From positions 1 to 22,339 of the forward strand of contig URKU01000024.1 of the NCBI GenBank assembly GCA_900548515.1: a stretch of 22,339 bases of DNA, given 5' to 3'. Position numbers and translations under genes: made by a program. This DNA comes from an uncultured Collinsella sp. (lineage in GTDB: Bacteria > Actinomycetota > Coriobacteriia > Coriobacteriales > Coriobacteriaceae). The notes below the pieces were generated by a model. The model was not told where the DNA came from. It made no database searches and worked only from the letters and a program-made list of their open reading frames with translations. Below, piece by piece: positions 1 to 7,367 of this stretch (the first letter of the stretch is position 1; every line of letters starts with the position of its first letter).

Positions 1-2
1 TC

Positions 3-761
3 TGCGCCGATCGCGCGGATGCCCTTCGCACTCTTATGGCCGGCTTGGTCTCGAGTGGCGGTGAGCGCTTGACTTCGCCGGGCCTTAAGGTGACCCCGGG
101 CCTGCCGCTGCACGTGAAGGGGCGCATTCCCTATGTTGGCCGCGGCGGTCTTAAGCTCGAAGGCGCACTTGATGCGTTTGGCATCAATCCGACGGGCCTT
201 GCCTGTCTGGATGTGGGCTGCTCTACCGGCGGCTTTACCGATTGCCTGCTCAAGCGCGGAGCTGCGACCGTTGTCTCGGTGGACGTGGGTCGCGCCCAGT
301 TCGATTGGTCGCTGCGCCAAGACGATCGTGTGACGCTCCACGAGCGCACGAATGTGACGCAGTTGCCCGAGCTCGGCTACGGCGGTGCTATCGATCTGGC
401 CGTGTGCGATGTATCGTTTACGAGTATCGCGAATATCATCGACGCCGTGCTGGCGTGCCTGAAGCCTTCGGGTTCGTTTTGCACGCTCGTAAAGCCGCAG
501 TTTGAGGCTCCGGCGGCGCTGGTGGGTGAGGGCGGCATTGTGACCGATCCCGCCGTGCGCCACGATACACTCGTGGCGGCGGTTGAACTCTTTGCTGCCA
601 AGGGCCTGTTCCCGGTCGATGTCTGCGTGTCGCCCATTCATGGTGCCAAGGGAAACGTTGAGTTTTTCCTGTACGGCACGAGGTTTGCCCCCGGCGAGCG
701 CGCCGACGATGAGCTGCAATCCCAGGTATCGGTTTTGAGCGAGAAAGCTGCAACGCTATGA
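3..761 (+). CDS. tlyA: TlyA-type rRNA 2'-O-methyltransferase, 5' end outside window
   Basis: TlyA-family enzymes methylate ribose 2'-OH groups in 16S/23S rRNA (family knowledge). The frame is open to the left edge of the window, and the codons before the ATG at 36 continue the end of an N-terminal S4 RNA-binding domain, so the gene begins upstream and the ATG at 36 is internal. Visible motifs are PYVGRGGLKLE, the SAM-binding LDVGCSTGGFTDCLL, DLAVCDVSF and the VKPQFEA loop, all typical of the FtsJ-like domain of TlyA. The stop overlaps the nadK start as ATGA (758-761), so the two are translationally coupled. The same gene order with recN is common in Gram-positive bacteria. Family assignment is firm; the exact rRNA sites are not visible from sequence. 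Confidence 0.93.
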   Translation, partial: CADRADALRTLMAGLVSSGGERLTSPGLKVTPGLPLHVKGRIPYVGRGGLKLEGALDAFGINPTGLACLDVGCSTGGFTDCLLKRGAATVVSVDVGRAQFDWSLRQDDRVTLHERTNVTQLPELGYGGAIDLAVCDVSFTSIANIIDAVLACLKPSGSFCTLVKPQFEAPAALVGEGGIVTDPAVRHDTLVAAVELFAAKGLFPVDVCVSPIHGAKGNVEFFLYGTRFAPGERADDELQSQVSVLSEKAATL

Positions 762-1618
762 AGGTCTTTCTGGTTCCCAATTACTACAAGCAAGAGGCGG
801 TCGAGAGCGGCCTGATGCTCGAGCTTTGGCTGACGCGCCAGGGCTATGAAGTCGCATGGGCTGCCGACCAGCGATCGAAGATTCAAAGCACGCCTGATAT
901 TGACGGCTCCGATCTGGTCATTACGCTCGGCGGCGACGGTACGTTGCTGCGCGCTGCCCGCATCCTCAACCATCGCGAGATTCCTATCCTCGGTCTTTCC
1001 TATGGTCACCTGGGCTTTTTAACTGCTGCGAGCCCCGAGGAGCGCGACATTCTGCAGGTCGTGAGTGACGCCCTGTCCGGCGAGCTGCACGTGAGCCGTC
1101 GCGCCACCATCGCCGCGGATATCGTGTCCGTGCGCGAAGACGGTACGAAGGATGTCGTGCGCACCTTCGCCCTCAACGACATGGCGCTTACGCGCGGCCC
1201 CCTGTCCGATATGGTCGAGTTTGACATCACGGTGTCCGGTCACCATATCGACCGCCTACGCGGTGACGGTGTCGTCGTTTCGACGGCGACTGGTTCTACG
1301 GGTTATGCGCTCAGCGCCGGTGGCCCCATCGTGAGCCCTGACTATACGGGCATGGTCTGCGTACCCATTGCGCCGCACACCATTCAGGCTCGTGCCTTTT
1401 TGACTTCGCCGAGTGATGTCGTCGAGATCTTTATGTCTGATGACCGTCCGAGTGTTCCGGCGATCGCTATCGATGGACAGTTTATTACCTGCGATGGTAC
1501 CGTTGAGAGCGTGGCCGTGCGCCGCGGGCCCGGAGATGTGTTGCTGCTGGATTACGGCCCCGAGAGCTTCTATAACTCGGTGAGCCGCGTATTCTACGGA
1601 GTCCGTCATGATCGATGA
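758..1618 (+). CDS. nadK: NAD kinase
   Basis: Phosphorylates NAD to NADP in the cytoplasm using ATP or polyphosphate. The 286-residue protein has the defining GGDGT motif at residues 58-62, an NDMALTRG segment at about 142-149 (the usual NE/D motif), and the glycine-rich stretch GDGVVVSTATGSTGYALSAG at 171-190 that forms the NAD site. Length matches the family. The start overlaps the end of tlyA by 4 nt, and the end overlaps the recN start by 11 nt (1608-1618), so all three genes form one operon. No internal promoter or terminator is visible. Confidence 0.95.
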   Translation: MKVFLVPNYYKQEAVESGLMLELWLTRQGYEVAWAADQRSKIQSTPDIDGSDLVITLGGDGTLLRAARILNHREIPILGLSYGHLGFLTAASPEERDILQVVSDALSGELHVSRRATIAADIVSVREDGTKDVVRTFALNDMALTRGPLSDMVEFDITVSGHHIDRLRGDGVVVSTATGSTGYALSAGGPIVSPDYTGMVCVPIAPHTIQARAFLTSPSDVVEIFMSDDRPSVPAIAIDGQFITCDGTVESVAVRRGPGDVLLLDYGPESFYNSVSRVFYGVRHDR

Positions 1619-3236
1619 GCTGCAGGTTTATAACATTGCACTCATTCGCGAGGCGACGCTGGTGCCGAGTGCCGGCCTGACTGTCCTGACTGGCGAGACT
1701 GGCGCCGGCAAGACCGCGCTGCTCTCGGCCCTCAAGCTTATTTTGGGCGAGCGTGCGGATTCGTCGACGGTGCGCGAGGGCGAGGCACTGGCGAGCGTCG
1801 AGGCGCGACTCTTCGACGGGCCGCACGACACGGAGGGGTTCACCGTACAGCGCAGCCTTTCTGCCGAGGGCCGCAGCCGCGTAAAAATTGACGGCCGCAT
1901 TGCCAGCGTGCGTGAGCTTTCGGAGCGCGTCGGCGTGATGATGGATCTATGTGGCCAGCATGAACATCAGCGCCTGCTCGACCCGGCGCACCATGTTGCC
2001 ATGGTCGATGCTTGGGCTGGGCGCGCGGCGCTTGAGGCGCTCGAGAAGTATCGCACCTGCTTTAAGGCTTCGCGTGCCGCCGCCAAGGAGCTTCGCCGTG
2101 TGGAGGAAGCCTCGCGTGCGCAGGGGAGTCGCGTCGAGGAGGCGCACTTTGCCCTCGAGCGCATCGGCGAGGTCGACCCCAAACCGGGCGAGTATGAGGA
2201 ACTCGAGGAACTGCTGCCGCGCTCCGAACATGCCGAGGTACTGGTTGCCACTGCTAGCGATGCCCATGCATCGCTTGTCGCCGAAGGGGGAGCGCTCGAT
2301 GCCGTGAACAACGCCGTGGCAGAGCTTTCCCGTATGGCTACCGTCGATCGCAAACTGGGCGACATTGCCGATGCGCTTTCGGATGCCTGTATCTCCCTTG
2401 AGGATTGCGCGAACGAGCTTCGTGCCTATCGCGATGGGGTCGCCTTCGACCCGCGCGAGCTCGCCCGCATGCGTGAGCGGTATTCCGACCTCAAGGGGCT
2501 GTTGCGTCAGTGGGGCCCCACCATGGACGATGTTTTTGCCATGCGCGATCGCTCGCAAGAGCTGCTGTCCCTGGTCGATGATGGCGATGAACAGATCAAA
2601 AAGGCGCGTGAGGCACTCGGGAGCGCCGAGCGCGAGTTGTTTGCCGCTGCCAAGGCACTTAAGCGCGCTCGCAATACGGCGGCCCCGCGCTTCTGCCACG
2701 AGGTTGGCCGCCAGATGGCGCGCTTGGAGATGGGTAGTGCCGAGCTCGTCTGGGAGTCGCGCGATCTTCCCCGTGCTGAGTGGACGCCCGTTGGTCCTTC
2801 GAGCTACGAGCTGCTATACCGCAGCGGTGCCGGTTTGACGCCGCGCCCCCTGCGTCGAATTGCGTCGGGCGGCGAGCTCAGCCGCGTCATGCTGGCAAGC
2901 AAGGTTGTCCTCGGTAACGCGGACGGTGTCGATACGCTGGTGTTTGACGAGGTCGATGCTGGTGTCGGTGGCTCCACGGCGCGTGCGCTCGCGGGCGTGC
3001 TGGCAAATCTCGCCGCTACGCATCAGGTGATTGTCGTAACCCACTTGGCGCAGGTCGCCGTCATGGCTGACAAGCATTATGTTGTCAGCAAGGAACCGGG
3101 CGATGTTCCCCAGACGCATTTGGACGAGGTAACCGGCGAAGCGCGTACCGCCGAGATCGCCCGCATGTTGAGCGGCGATCAATCGGAGGCAAGCTTGGCC
3201 CACGCAAAGCAGATGCTCAAAGAAGCTCGAGGTTAG
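1608..3236 (+). CDS. recN: DNA repair ATPase RecN
   Basis: RecN is an SMC-like ATPase acting early in double-strand break repair. The 542-residue protein has Walker A GETGAGKT at residues 29-36, a DLCGQHEHQRLLDP segment typical of RecN, a charged central coiled-coil region (about 150-370), the ABC signature SGGELSR at 420-426, Walker B LVFDE at 444-448 with the D-loop after it, and a THLAQVA segment near the end. Length is normal (about 550). It is the last gene of the tlyA-nadK-recN operon and ends just before a hairpin (3256-3286). Assignment is firm. Confidence 0.96.
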   Translation: MIDELQVYNIALIREATLVPSAGLTVLTGETGAGKTALLSALKLILGERADSSTVREGEALASVEARLFDGPHDTEGFTVQRSLSAEGRSRVKIDGRIASVRELSERVGVMMDLCGQHEHQRLLDPAHHVAMVDAWAGRAALEALEKYRTCFKASRAAAKELRRVEEASRAQGSRVEEAHFALERIGEVDPKPGEYEELEELLPRSEHAEVLVATASDAHASLVAEGGALDAVNNAVAELSRMATVDRKLGDIADALSDACISLEDCANELRAYRDGVAFDPRELARMRERYSDLKGLLRQWGPTMDDVFAMRDRSQELLSLVDDGDEQIKKAREALGSAERELFAAAKALKRARNTAAPRFCHEVGRQMARLEMGSAELVWESRDLPRAEWTPVGPSSYELLYRSGAGLTPRPLRRIASGGELSRVMLASKVVLGNADGVDTLVFDEVDAGVGGSTARALAGVLANLAATHQVIVVTHLAQVAVMADKHYVVSKEPGDVPQTHLDEVTGEARTAEIARMLSGDQSEASLAHAKQMLKEARG

Positions 3237-3255
3237 GTCGTATCAGCGGTGTTGA

Positions 3256-3286
3256 TGGGACAAAATAGACTGAAATTTTTGTCCCA
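3256..3286. terminator. Bidirectional terminator between recN and the RpiR gene
   Basis: Perfect 10-bp inverted repeat: TGGGACAAAA (3256-3265) and TTTTGTCCCA (3277-3286), separated by 11 nt. The stem has A-rich/T-rich bases at the inner end and lies between two convergent genes whose stops are 59 nt apart, so it can serve both strands. There is no long T-run after the stem on either side, so efficiency is uncertain. Confidence 0.6.
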
Positions 3287-3295
3287 CTACGCGTT

Positions 3296-4153
3296 TTACT
3301 CAACGACCTTATCCGGCTGGATGAGCTCCTCGTAGTAGCTGATATGTTCGCGAGCGTCTTCAATCTCGGGCAGCAGGAAGTTGTAGATGACTTCGATGAT
3401 CATCGTGGCACTGATCTTAGAGAACGCAAAGTCGCCTGTCGTCAGCAGCGCTTCGTGGTTGACGGTATTAAAAGTGTAGTCTGCCAGACGCGCGAGCGGG
3501 GATTTGCTGTCGCTGCTGATGACGACTACGGTTGCGCCGCAGTTGCGAGCCGCTTTTGCCATGCGATTCAGTCGGCGCGATTTGCCGGAGTTTGAGATTA
3601 GCACGATGACGTCACCCGGGCGCAACGTGAGCGCAAAGCCGATTGATGTCTCGCTAATGGTGCTCGCCATGCAGCGCAGGCCCAGCTGCGAAAACTTAAA
3701 CGTCGCATCGAGCGCGACCGCGTTCGTATTGCCCACAGCTGCAAACTCAATAACCCCTGCATGCTTAAGGGCATGCACAACAGCCGCCAGCGTATCGTGG
3801 TCGATCCCGTCGATGGTCGCATTAAGCTCGCTCACCTTGGCAGCCAGGATGTTCTTAAGGCTCTGCTCCATGTTGTCGAGCGATACCTCGTCGGTCAGGC
3901 CCTCGTTGCGCTGACTCTCCAAGTCGCGCGCCAACGAAAACTGAAAGCTGCGGAAGCTGCCAAAGCCAAGCTTGCGGCAGAAGCGCGAAACGGTCGCCTC
4001 GGACGTGGCGGCGGCGCGCGAGAGCTGAGCCGCCGTGAGGCGTGGCGCCTCGGACTGGTGCTCCAATATATAGTCGACAATGCGCTGCTCGGACTCGCTG
4101 TATCCCTGATGGGTACTAATGAGGGAAAGTGCGCTCTTGCTACTATCGGTCAT
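3296..4153 (-). CDS. RpiR/MurR-family transcriptional regulator (HTH + SIS domain)
   Basis: 285-residue regulator with an N-terminal RpiR-type helix-turn-helix (about residues 1-78, including an AAATSEATVSRFCRKLGF segment) and a C-terminal SIS sugar-phosphate-binding domain (about 110-255, with VIVLISNSGKSRRL and the following VVVISSD strand). I chose the ATG at 4153 over an in-frame ATG at 4201 because an AGGAG Shine-Dalgarno lies 6 nt upstream of 4153. It is transcribed divergently from the fructose PTS gene, and SIS-type regulators usually sense sugar phosphates, so control of the pts/fru genes is likely (inference). Direct autoregulation is also possible because the shared 272-bp spacer holds several repeats. 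Confidence 0.9.
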   Translation of the reverse strand: MTDSSKSALSLISTHQGYSESEQRIVDYILEHQSEAPRLTAAQLSRAAATSEATVSRFCRKLGFGSFRSFQFSLARDLESQRNEGLTDEVSLDNMEQSLKNILAAKVSELNATIDGIDHDTLAAVVHALKHAGVIEFAAVGNTNAVALDATFKFSQLGLRCMASTISETSIGFALTLRPGDVIVLISNSGKSRRLNRMAKAARNCGATVVVISSDSKSPLARLADYTFNTVNHEALLTTGDFAFSKISATMIIEVIYNFLLPEIEDAREHISYYEELIQPDKVVE

Positions 4154-4201
4154 GGATGGCTCCTGGTTGGCATGAAAATCTAACTTGATTTGCAATGCCA
4201 T

Positions 4202-4207
4202 AGTATA
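4202..4207 (-). promoter_or_regulatory. Candidate -10 box of the RpiR-family gene
   Basis: TATACT read on the minus strand, about 50 nt upstream of the chosen start. A matching -35 box at good spacing is not clear (TATCTT at 17 bp is the closest), so this is tentative. Confidence 0.3.
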
Positions 4208-4233
4208 CGGGCATTTTCAATTACAAGATACAC

Positions 4234-4276
4234 CTTGCCGTTTCAAGTGTTGATGGTAAACTTTCACTTGCCGTTT
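4234..4276 (+). repeat. Tandem direct repeats upstream of fruA
   Basis: The 10-mer CTTGCCGTTT occurs at 4234-4243 and again at 4267-4276, exactly 33 bp apart, roughly three helical turns. The first copy is also part of an imperfect palindrome, CACCTTG-N6-CAAGTG. A related CCGTTTNNNGTG string is found upstream of ptsH (6889-6900). This looks like a protein-binding arrangement, but the protein is unknown; the divergent RpiR-family regulator is one candidate. Confidence 0.45.
4235..4262 (+). promoter_or_regulatory. Candidate fruA promoter
   Basis: TTGCCG (4235-4240), 16-bp spacer, TAAACT (4257-4262). This is the best -35/-10 pair I can see in the spacer. A second weak pair, TTGTCT-N16-TAGGTT (4314-4341), lies closer to the gene, so the true start site is uncertain. 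Confidence 0.35.
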
Positions 4277-4283
4277 ACGGTTA

Positions 4284-4298
4284 TGAAAGAACCTTTCA
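4284..4298. promoter_or_regulatory. Candidate operator TGAAAG-AAC-CTTTCA
   Basis: Perfect 6-bp arms around a 3-bp spacer in the spacer between the RpiR-family gene and fruA. Variants of the same TGAAA-N5-TTTCA pattern sit upstream of ptsH (6882-6896) and the second fruK (10164-10178). Repressor or activator binding is an inference from symmetry and recurrence. Confidence 0.5.
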
Positions 4299-4363
4299 CC
4301 GGAGAATTGCGCCTTGTCTCTTCTCACGCGGACGGTAGGTTGGTATCTTTCAGTTGTGGAAAA

Positions 4364-4404
4364 ACGCGCATCGAAGCGCGTGTAGGGGAGCGCCCGAGGG
4401 CGCT
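4364..4404 (+). promoter_or_regulatory. Two tandem hairpins in the fruA leader
   Basis: ACGCGC/GCGCGT (4364-4369 with 4376-4381) is followed by AGCGCC/GGCGCT (4389-4394 with 4399-4404) around a 4-nt loop. The second stem ends 10 nt before the strong AAGGAGG ribosome site at 4414-4420. They could stabilise the message or affect ribosome access. Neither is followed by a T-run, so they are not terminators. Confidence 0.4.
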
Positions 4405-4425
4405 GTACTCAAGAAGGAGGGACAC

Positions 4426-6429
4426 ATGGCTAAGTTTGACATCATCGCCGCGACCGGTTGCCCGACCGGCATTGCGCACACCTTCATGGCGAAGGAGGCG
4501 CTGGAGAAGGCAGCTGCCGAGCGCGGTCTGACCATTAAGGTCGAGACTCATGGCCAGGTCGGTGTCGAGAACGAGCTCACCAAGAGCGAGATCGCCGGTG
4601 CCAAGGCCGTCGTCGTCGCAGCCGATAAGGATGTCCAGGCGGAGCGTTTCGCCGGTAAGCCCATGGTTTCCGTTGGTGTTTCCAAGGCCCTGTCTGTCGA
4701 GGCTGCTGGTAAGCTGATCGACCGCGCGCTCGCCGCCAAGGGCGACGACACGGTTGCCGCTGCCGCCGATGTCGAGGACGAGGTCGAGGAGAAGGAGTCC
4801 ATCGGTCACGTCATTTACAAGCACCTCATGAACGGCGTCAGCCACATGCTGGTCTTCGTCGTTGCCGGTGGTGTTCTGACCGCCATTTCGTTCCTGTGGG
4901 GCATCACGTCCTTTGATTCGACGGCTGCCGACTACAACAGCTTTGCCGCGATGCTCAAGATTATCGGCGGTATCGCCATGAACCTCATGGTTCCGGTGCT
5001 CTCCGCCTACATCGCCGAGTCTATCGGCAAGCGCCCGGCGCTCGTCCCCGGCTTTGTTGCCGGTATGATTGCCATCCAGGGTCTGCCCGTTAACGCCGAT
5101 ACCGGCATGATCGACGCTGGAGGCTCGGGTGTGGGCTTTGGCTTCCTGGGCGGCATCGTCGGCGGCTTCCTCGCCGGCTATGTCATTTTGCTGCTCGAGA
5201 AGGTTTTCTCTAAAATTCCCGCGAGCCTTAATGGCCTGAAGGCAATCTTCCTGTATCCGCTTTGCTCTACCGCCATCGTCGGCCTGGTCATGCTCGGTAT
5301 TTCCGGCCCCATGGCTGCCATTAACCAGGGCATGATGGATTTCCTGCAGAGCCTCGGTAACTCCGGTCCGGTGATCCTTGGCCTGGCCATCGGCTGCATG
5401 TGCGCCTTTGATATGGGCGGCCCGGTCAACAAGGCTGCTTACGCCACTGGTACCTTCCTGCTCGGTACCGCTCTCGAAGCTGGCGTCGGCACCGAGACCT
5501 ACAACTTCGGCACCAACTTCATGGCTGCCGTCTCCGCCGCCTGTATCGTTCCGCCGCTGATCACTACCTTCGCCGTCATCGTCGGCAAGAAGTACTTCAG
5601 CCAGGAGGATCATGACGCTGGTATCGTCAACCTCATCCTTGGTTGCACCCACATCACCGAGGGCGCCATTCCGTTCATGACCAAGAACATCTGGCCCGTC
5701 ATGCCCATCATGATGCTCGGTTCTTCCATCGCTTCCATCCTGACCATCTTCTTCAACGTTCACGATCCGGCGCCCCACGGCGGCTTCCTGGTCCTGCCCG
5801 TTGTCGAGAACGGCCCGCAGTGGGTCCTCGCGATCCTCATCGGCGCCGTGGTCGGTGGCATCCTGTTCGTCGCCTTCAAGAAGTATGACTTCGAGAAGAA
5901 CCAGAAGGCCGCTCCTGCAGCCAAGCCGACTGAGGCCCCTAAGGCCGCTGCTGTCGAGGCCCCCAAGGCCGAGGCTTCCGACTTCGTGAAGGTCGAGAAC
6001 GTCTTTGTCGCCGAGGACTTCGCTTCTCGTGACGAGGCCCTGAGCTTTGTCTCCAACCAGGCCGTCAAGGCCGGTATCGCCGGCGACGCCGACGCCGTGA
6101 TGAACGCCTTCCTGGCCCGCGAGGCCGAGGGCACCACGGGCATGATGGAGGGCTTCGCCATCCCGCATGCCAAGTCCGACGCCATTACCGAGGCTGCCGT
6201 CATCGTCGTCAAGGACGATTCTGGCGTGACCGGTTGGGACACCATGGACGGCGCTCCCGTCAACGTTGCCATCGCCCTGCTCATCCCGGGCGCTCAGGCT
6301 GGCACTACGCACCTCAAGATCCTGTCCAAGGTCGCCGAGGCGCTCATGGACGAAGACTTCCGTGCCACCGTCAAGGGTTCCACCGACGCCGCCGAGATCG
6401 CCAAGACGATCAACGCCCGCCTGGTCTAA
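4426..6429 (+). CDS. fruA: PTS fructose-specific permease, fused IIB-IIC-IIA
   Basis: Membrane permease that imports and phosphorylates fructose to fructose-1-phosphate. The ATG at 4426 was chosen because AAGGAGG lies 5 nt upstream; a more upstream ATG at 4354 has no such site. In the 667 residues the IIB domain (about 1-100) carries phospho-Cys12 in GCPTGIAHT; the IIC membrane domain (about 125-485) shows DMGGPVNKAAY at 329-339 and HITEGAIPF at 409-417; an Ala/Pro/Lys-rich linker (about 491-518) joins the C-terminal IIA domain (about 520-667) with phospho-His581 in GFAIPHAKSDAI. Domain order B-C-A differs from the common A-B-C order. It stands alone between a regulator and a terminator. Substrate is inferred from family and from the nearby 1-phosphofructokinases. 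Confidence 0.93.
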   Translation: MAKFDIIAATGCPTGIAHTFMAKEALEKAAAERGLTIKVETHGQVGVENELTKSEIAGAKAVVVAADKDVQAERFAGKPMVSVGVSKALSVEAAGKLIDRALAAKGDDTVAAAADVEDEVEEKESIGHVIYKHLMNGVSHMLVFVVAGGVLTAISFLWGITSFDSTAADYNSFAAMLKIIGGIAMNLMVPVLSAYIAESIGKRPALVPGFVAGMIAIQGLPVNADTGMIDAGGSGVGFGFLGGIVGGFLAGYVILLLEKVFSKIPASLNGLKAIFLYPLCSTAIVGLVMLGISGPMAAINQGMMDFLQSLGNSGPVILGLAIGCMCAFDMGGPVNKAAYATGTFLLGTALEAGVGTETYNFGTNFMAAVSAACIVPPLITTFAVIVGKKYFSQEDHDAGIVNLILGCTHITEGAIPFMTKNIWPVMPIMMLGSSIASILTIFFNVHDPAPHGGFLVLPVVENGPQWVLAILIGAVVGGILFVAFKKYDFEKNQKAAPAAKPTEAPKAAAVEAPKAEASDFVKVENVFVAEDFASRDEALSFVSNQAVKAGIAGDADAVMNAFLAREAEGTTGMMEGFAIPHAKSDAITEAAVIVVKDDSGVTGWDTMDGAPVNVAIALLIPGAQAGTTHLKILSKVAEALMDEDFRATVKGSTDAAEIAKTINARLV

Positions 6430-6467
6430 TCCAGCAGTTAGCGAATAATATCGCCCCCTGCAACAAA

Positions 6468-6500
6468 GGCGGAGACCCTCTCCAGGGCCTCCGCCTTTTT
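6468..6500 (+). terminator. Rho-independent terminator of fruA
   Basis: GGCGGAG (6468-6474) pairs with CTCCGCC (6489-6495), with a further CCT/AGG inside the loop, followed by TTTTT (6496-6500). Confidence 0.85.
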
Positions 6501-6511
6501 CATTCCCGATA

Positions 6512-6582
6512 TAAGTTGCGGTGAAATAGGGACTGTTTAAACGATTCAGCCCCAAATTCAATCCCTATTTCACCGCAACTTA
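6512..6582. repeat. 71-bp palindromic element with perfect 21-bp arms
   Basis: The segment 6512-6532 (begins TAAGTTGCGG, ends AATAGGGA) is the exact reverse complement of 6562-6582. The 29-nt centre contains GTTTAAAC. It lies 12 nt after the fruA terminator T-run, so it is not needed for termination. Perfect arms of this length suggest a dispersed palindromic repeat or small mobile element. No coding function is seen. Confidence 0.75.
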
Positions 6583-6649
6583 CAAAAGGGTATAGATAGA
6601 CCCCATCAACTAGATCAACCAGGCGAACAACAAATCAGCCAGAATTTCG

Positions 6650-6875
6650 TTCGCACGATATTGCTCTGGACCGACCGAGTTTCCGCAGCTTGCTCGCCCA
6701 CAGGGGGCCGGGCGCGGCCTGTGAGATTTATCGCGAGTTCCGCACGAGCCGAAGAGCACTTAATGTGCTCTTCGTGCGAGCAGGACTGTAGAGCAGGAAA
6801 TCTCACTGGCCACGCCCGGCCCCCTGTGGGCGAGCAAGCGGACGACAAACACATCTGTCCAACAATTCGTGCGAA
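6650..6875. repeat. 226-bp nested inverted-repeat element upstream of ptsH
   Basis: Three layers are centred on about 6762. The outer ends TTCGCACGA (6650-6658) and TCGTGCGAA (6867-6875) are exact complements with partly matching flanks (ATTG and GGAC blocks). The main arms 6688-6729 and 6798-6839 match at 40 of 42 positions. The core is GAAGAGCAC (6751-6759) with GTGCTCTTC (6765-6773) around TTAAT, extended by CGCAC/GTGCG with a 5-nt bulge. Short open frames across it are mirror images of the repeat and not convincing genes. It could be a MITE-like element or encode a highly folded RNA; neither is established. Confidence 0.75.
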
Positions 6876-6881
6876 ACATAA

Positions 6882-6912
6882 TGAAAAACCGTTTGATGTG
6901 AGTTAATATAAA
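6882..6912 (+). promoter_or_regulatory. Candidate ptsH operator and promoter
   Basis: TGAAA-N5-TTTGA at 6882-6896 resembles the operator upstream of fruA. It is followed by an AT-rich -10-like stretch (TTAATATAAA, 6903-6912). A good -35 box is not visible, so the operator would overlap the -35 region. The leader after it has GTCGTG/CACGAC arms (6917-6922 and 6943-6948). Confidence 0.4.
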
Positions 6913-6977
6913 CAACGTCGTGAATCTGACTCCTGCCGCATACACGACAGGGGTTAAACACAAAAAAGGAGTCAATT

Positions 6978-7241
6978 ATGGTTTCTGAGAAGGCTACCCT
7001 CGTCAATCCGCAGGGTCTTCACATGCGTCCGGCTGGCCTCTTCGCCTCCACCATGGGCAAGTACGCCTGCGACGTGACGGTCGTCACCCCCGAGAAGGAG
7101 GTCAACGGCAAGTCCCCGATGGCCCTCATGGCTGCTGGTATCCCTTGCGGTACCGAGGTCGAGGTCAAGTGCGACGGCGCTGACGAGGCCGAGGCTCTGG
7201 CTGCTGCCATTGAGCTCATCAAGAGCGGTCTTGGCGAGTAG
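6978..7241 (+). CDS. ptsH: Phosphocarrier protein HPr
   Basis: Small cytoplasmic phosphocarrier of the PTS, passing phosphate from Enzyme I to IIA domains. The 87 residues contain the phosphorylated His15 in NPQGLHMRPAG and Ser46 in NGKSPMALM, the regulatory serine used by HPr kinase where that enzyme is present. An AAGGAG ribosome site lies 6 nt before the ATG. It has its own promoter region behind the long inverted-repeat element and is separated from ptsI by a terminator-like hairpin, which would give more HPr than Enzyme I. Whether an HPr kinase exists in this genome cannot be seen here. Confidence 0.97.
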   Translation: MVSEKATLVNPQGLHMRPAGLFASTMGKYACDVTVVTPEKEVNGKSPMALMAAGIPCGTEVEVKCDGADEAEALAAAIELIKSGLGE

Positions 7242-7286
7242 AACTCAAACGGGTCGCATGTTGAACAATTAAGTTCATACTTAGGG

Positions 7287-7321
7287 GCGCAGTGACCTGT
7301 TCAAGGTAGCTGCGCTCTTTT
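7287..7321 (+). terminator. Terminator or attenuator between ptsH and ptsI
   Basis: GCGCAG-TG-ACCT (7287-7298) pairs with AGGT-AG-CTGCGC (7304-7315), leaving a 2x2 internal loop, followed by TCTTTT. Partial read-through would let ptsI share the ptsH promoter at a lower level. Just upstream is a second small palindrome, TGAAC-N6-GTTCA (7262-7277). Confidence 0.65.
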
Positions 7322-7367
7322 GTCATGGATATGGCAAAACGCTTTATCACATGACACGGAGAGAGGA

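Noticed and set aside
4324..6561. Very long open frame (745 codons) antisense to fruA
   Set aside because: It mirrors the GC-biased codons of fruA, has a repetitive Gly/Asp/Leu composition, no recognisable domain and no ribosome site.
6615..6906. Short open frames on both strands across the 226-bp inverted repeat
   Set aside because: The two translations resemble each other only because the DNA is an inverted repeat; there are no ribosome sites and no domain.
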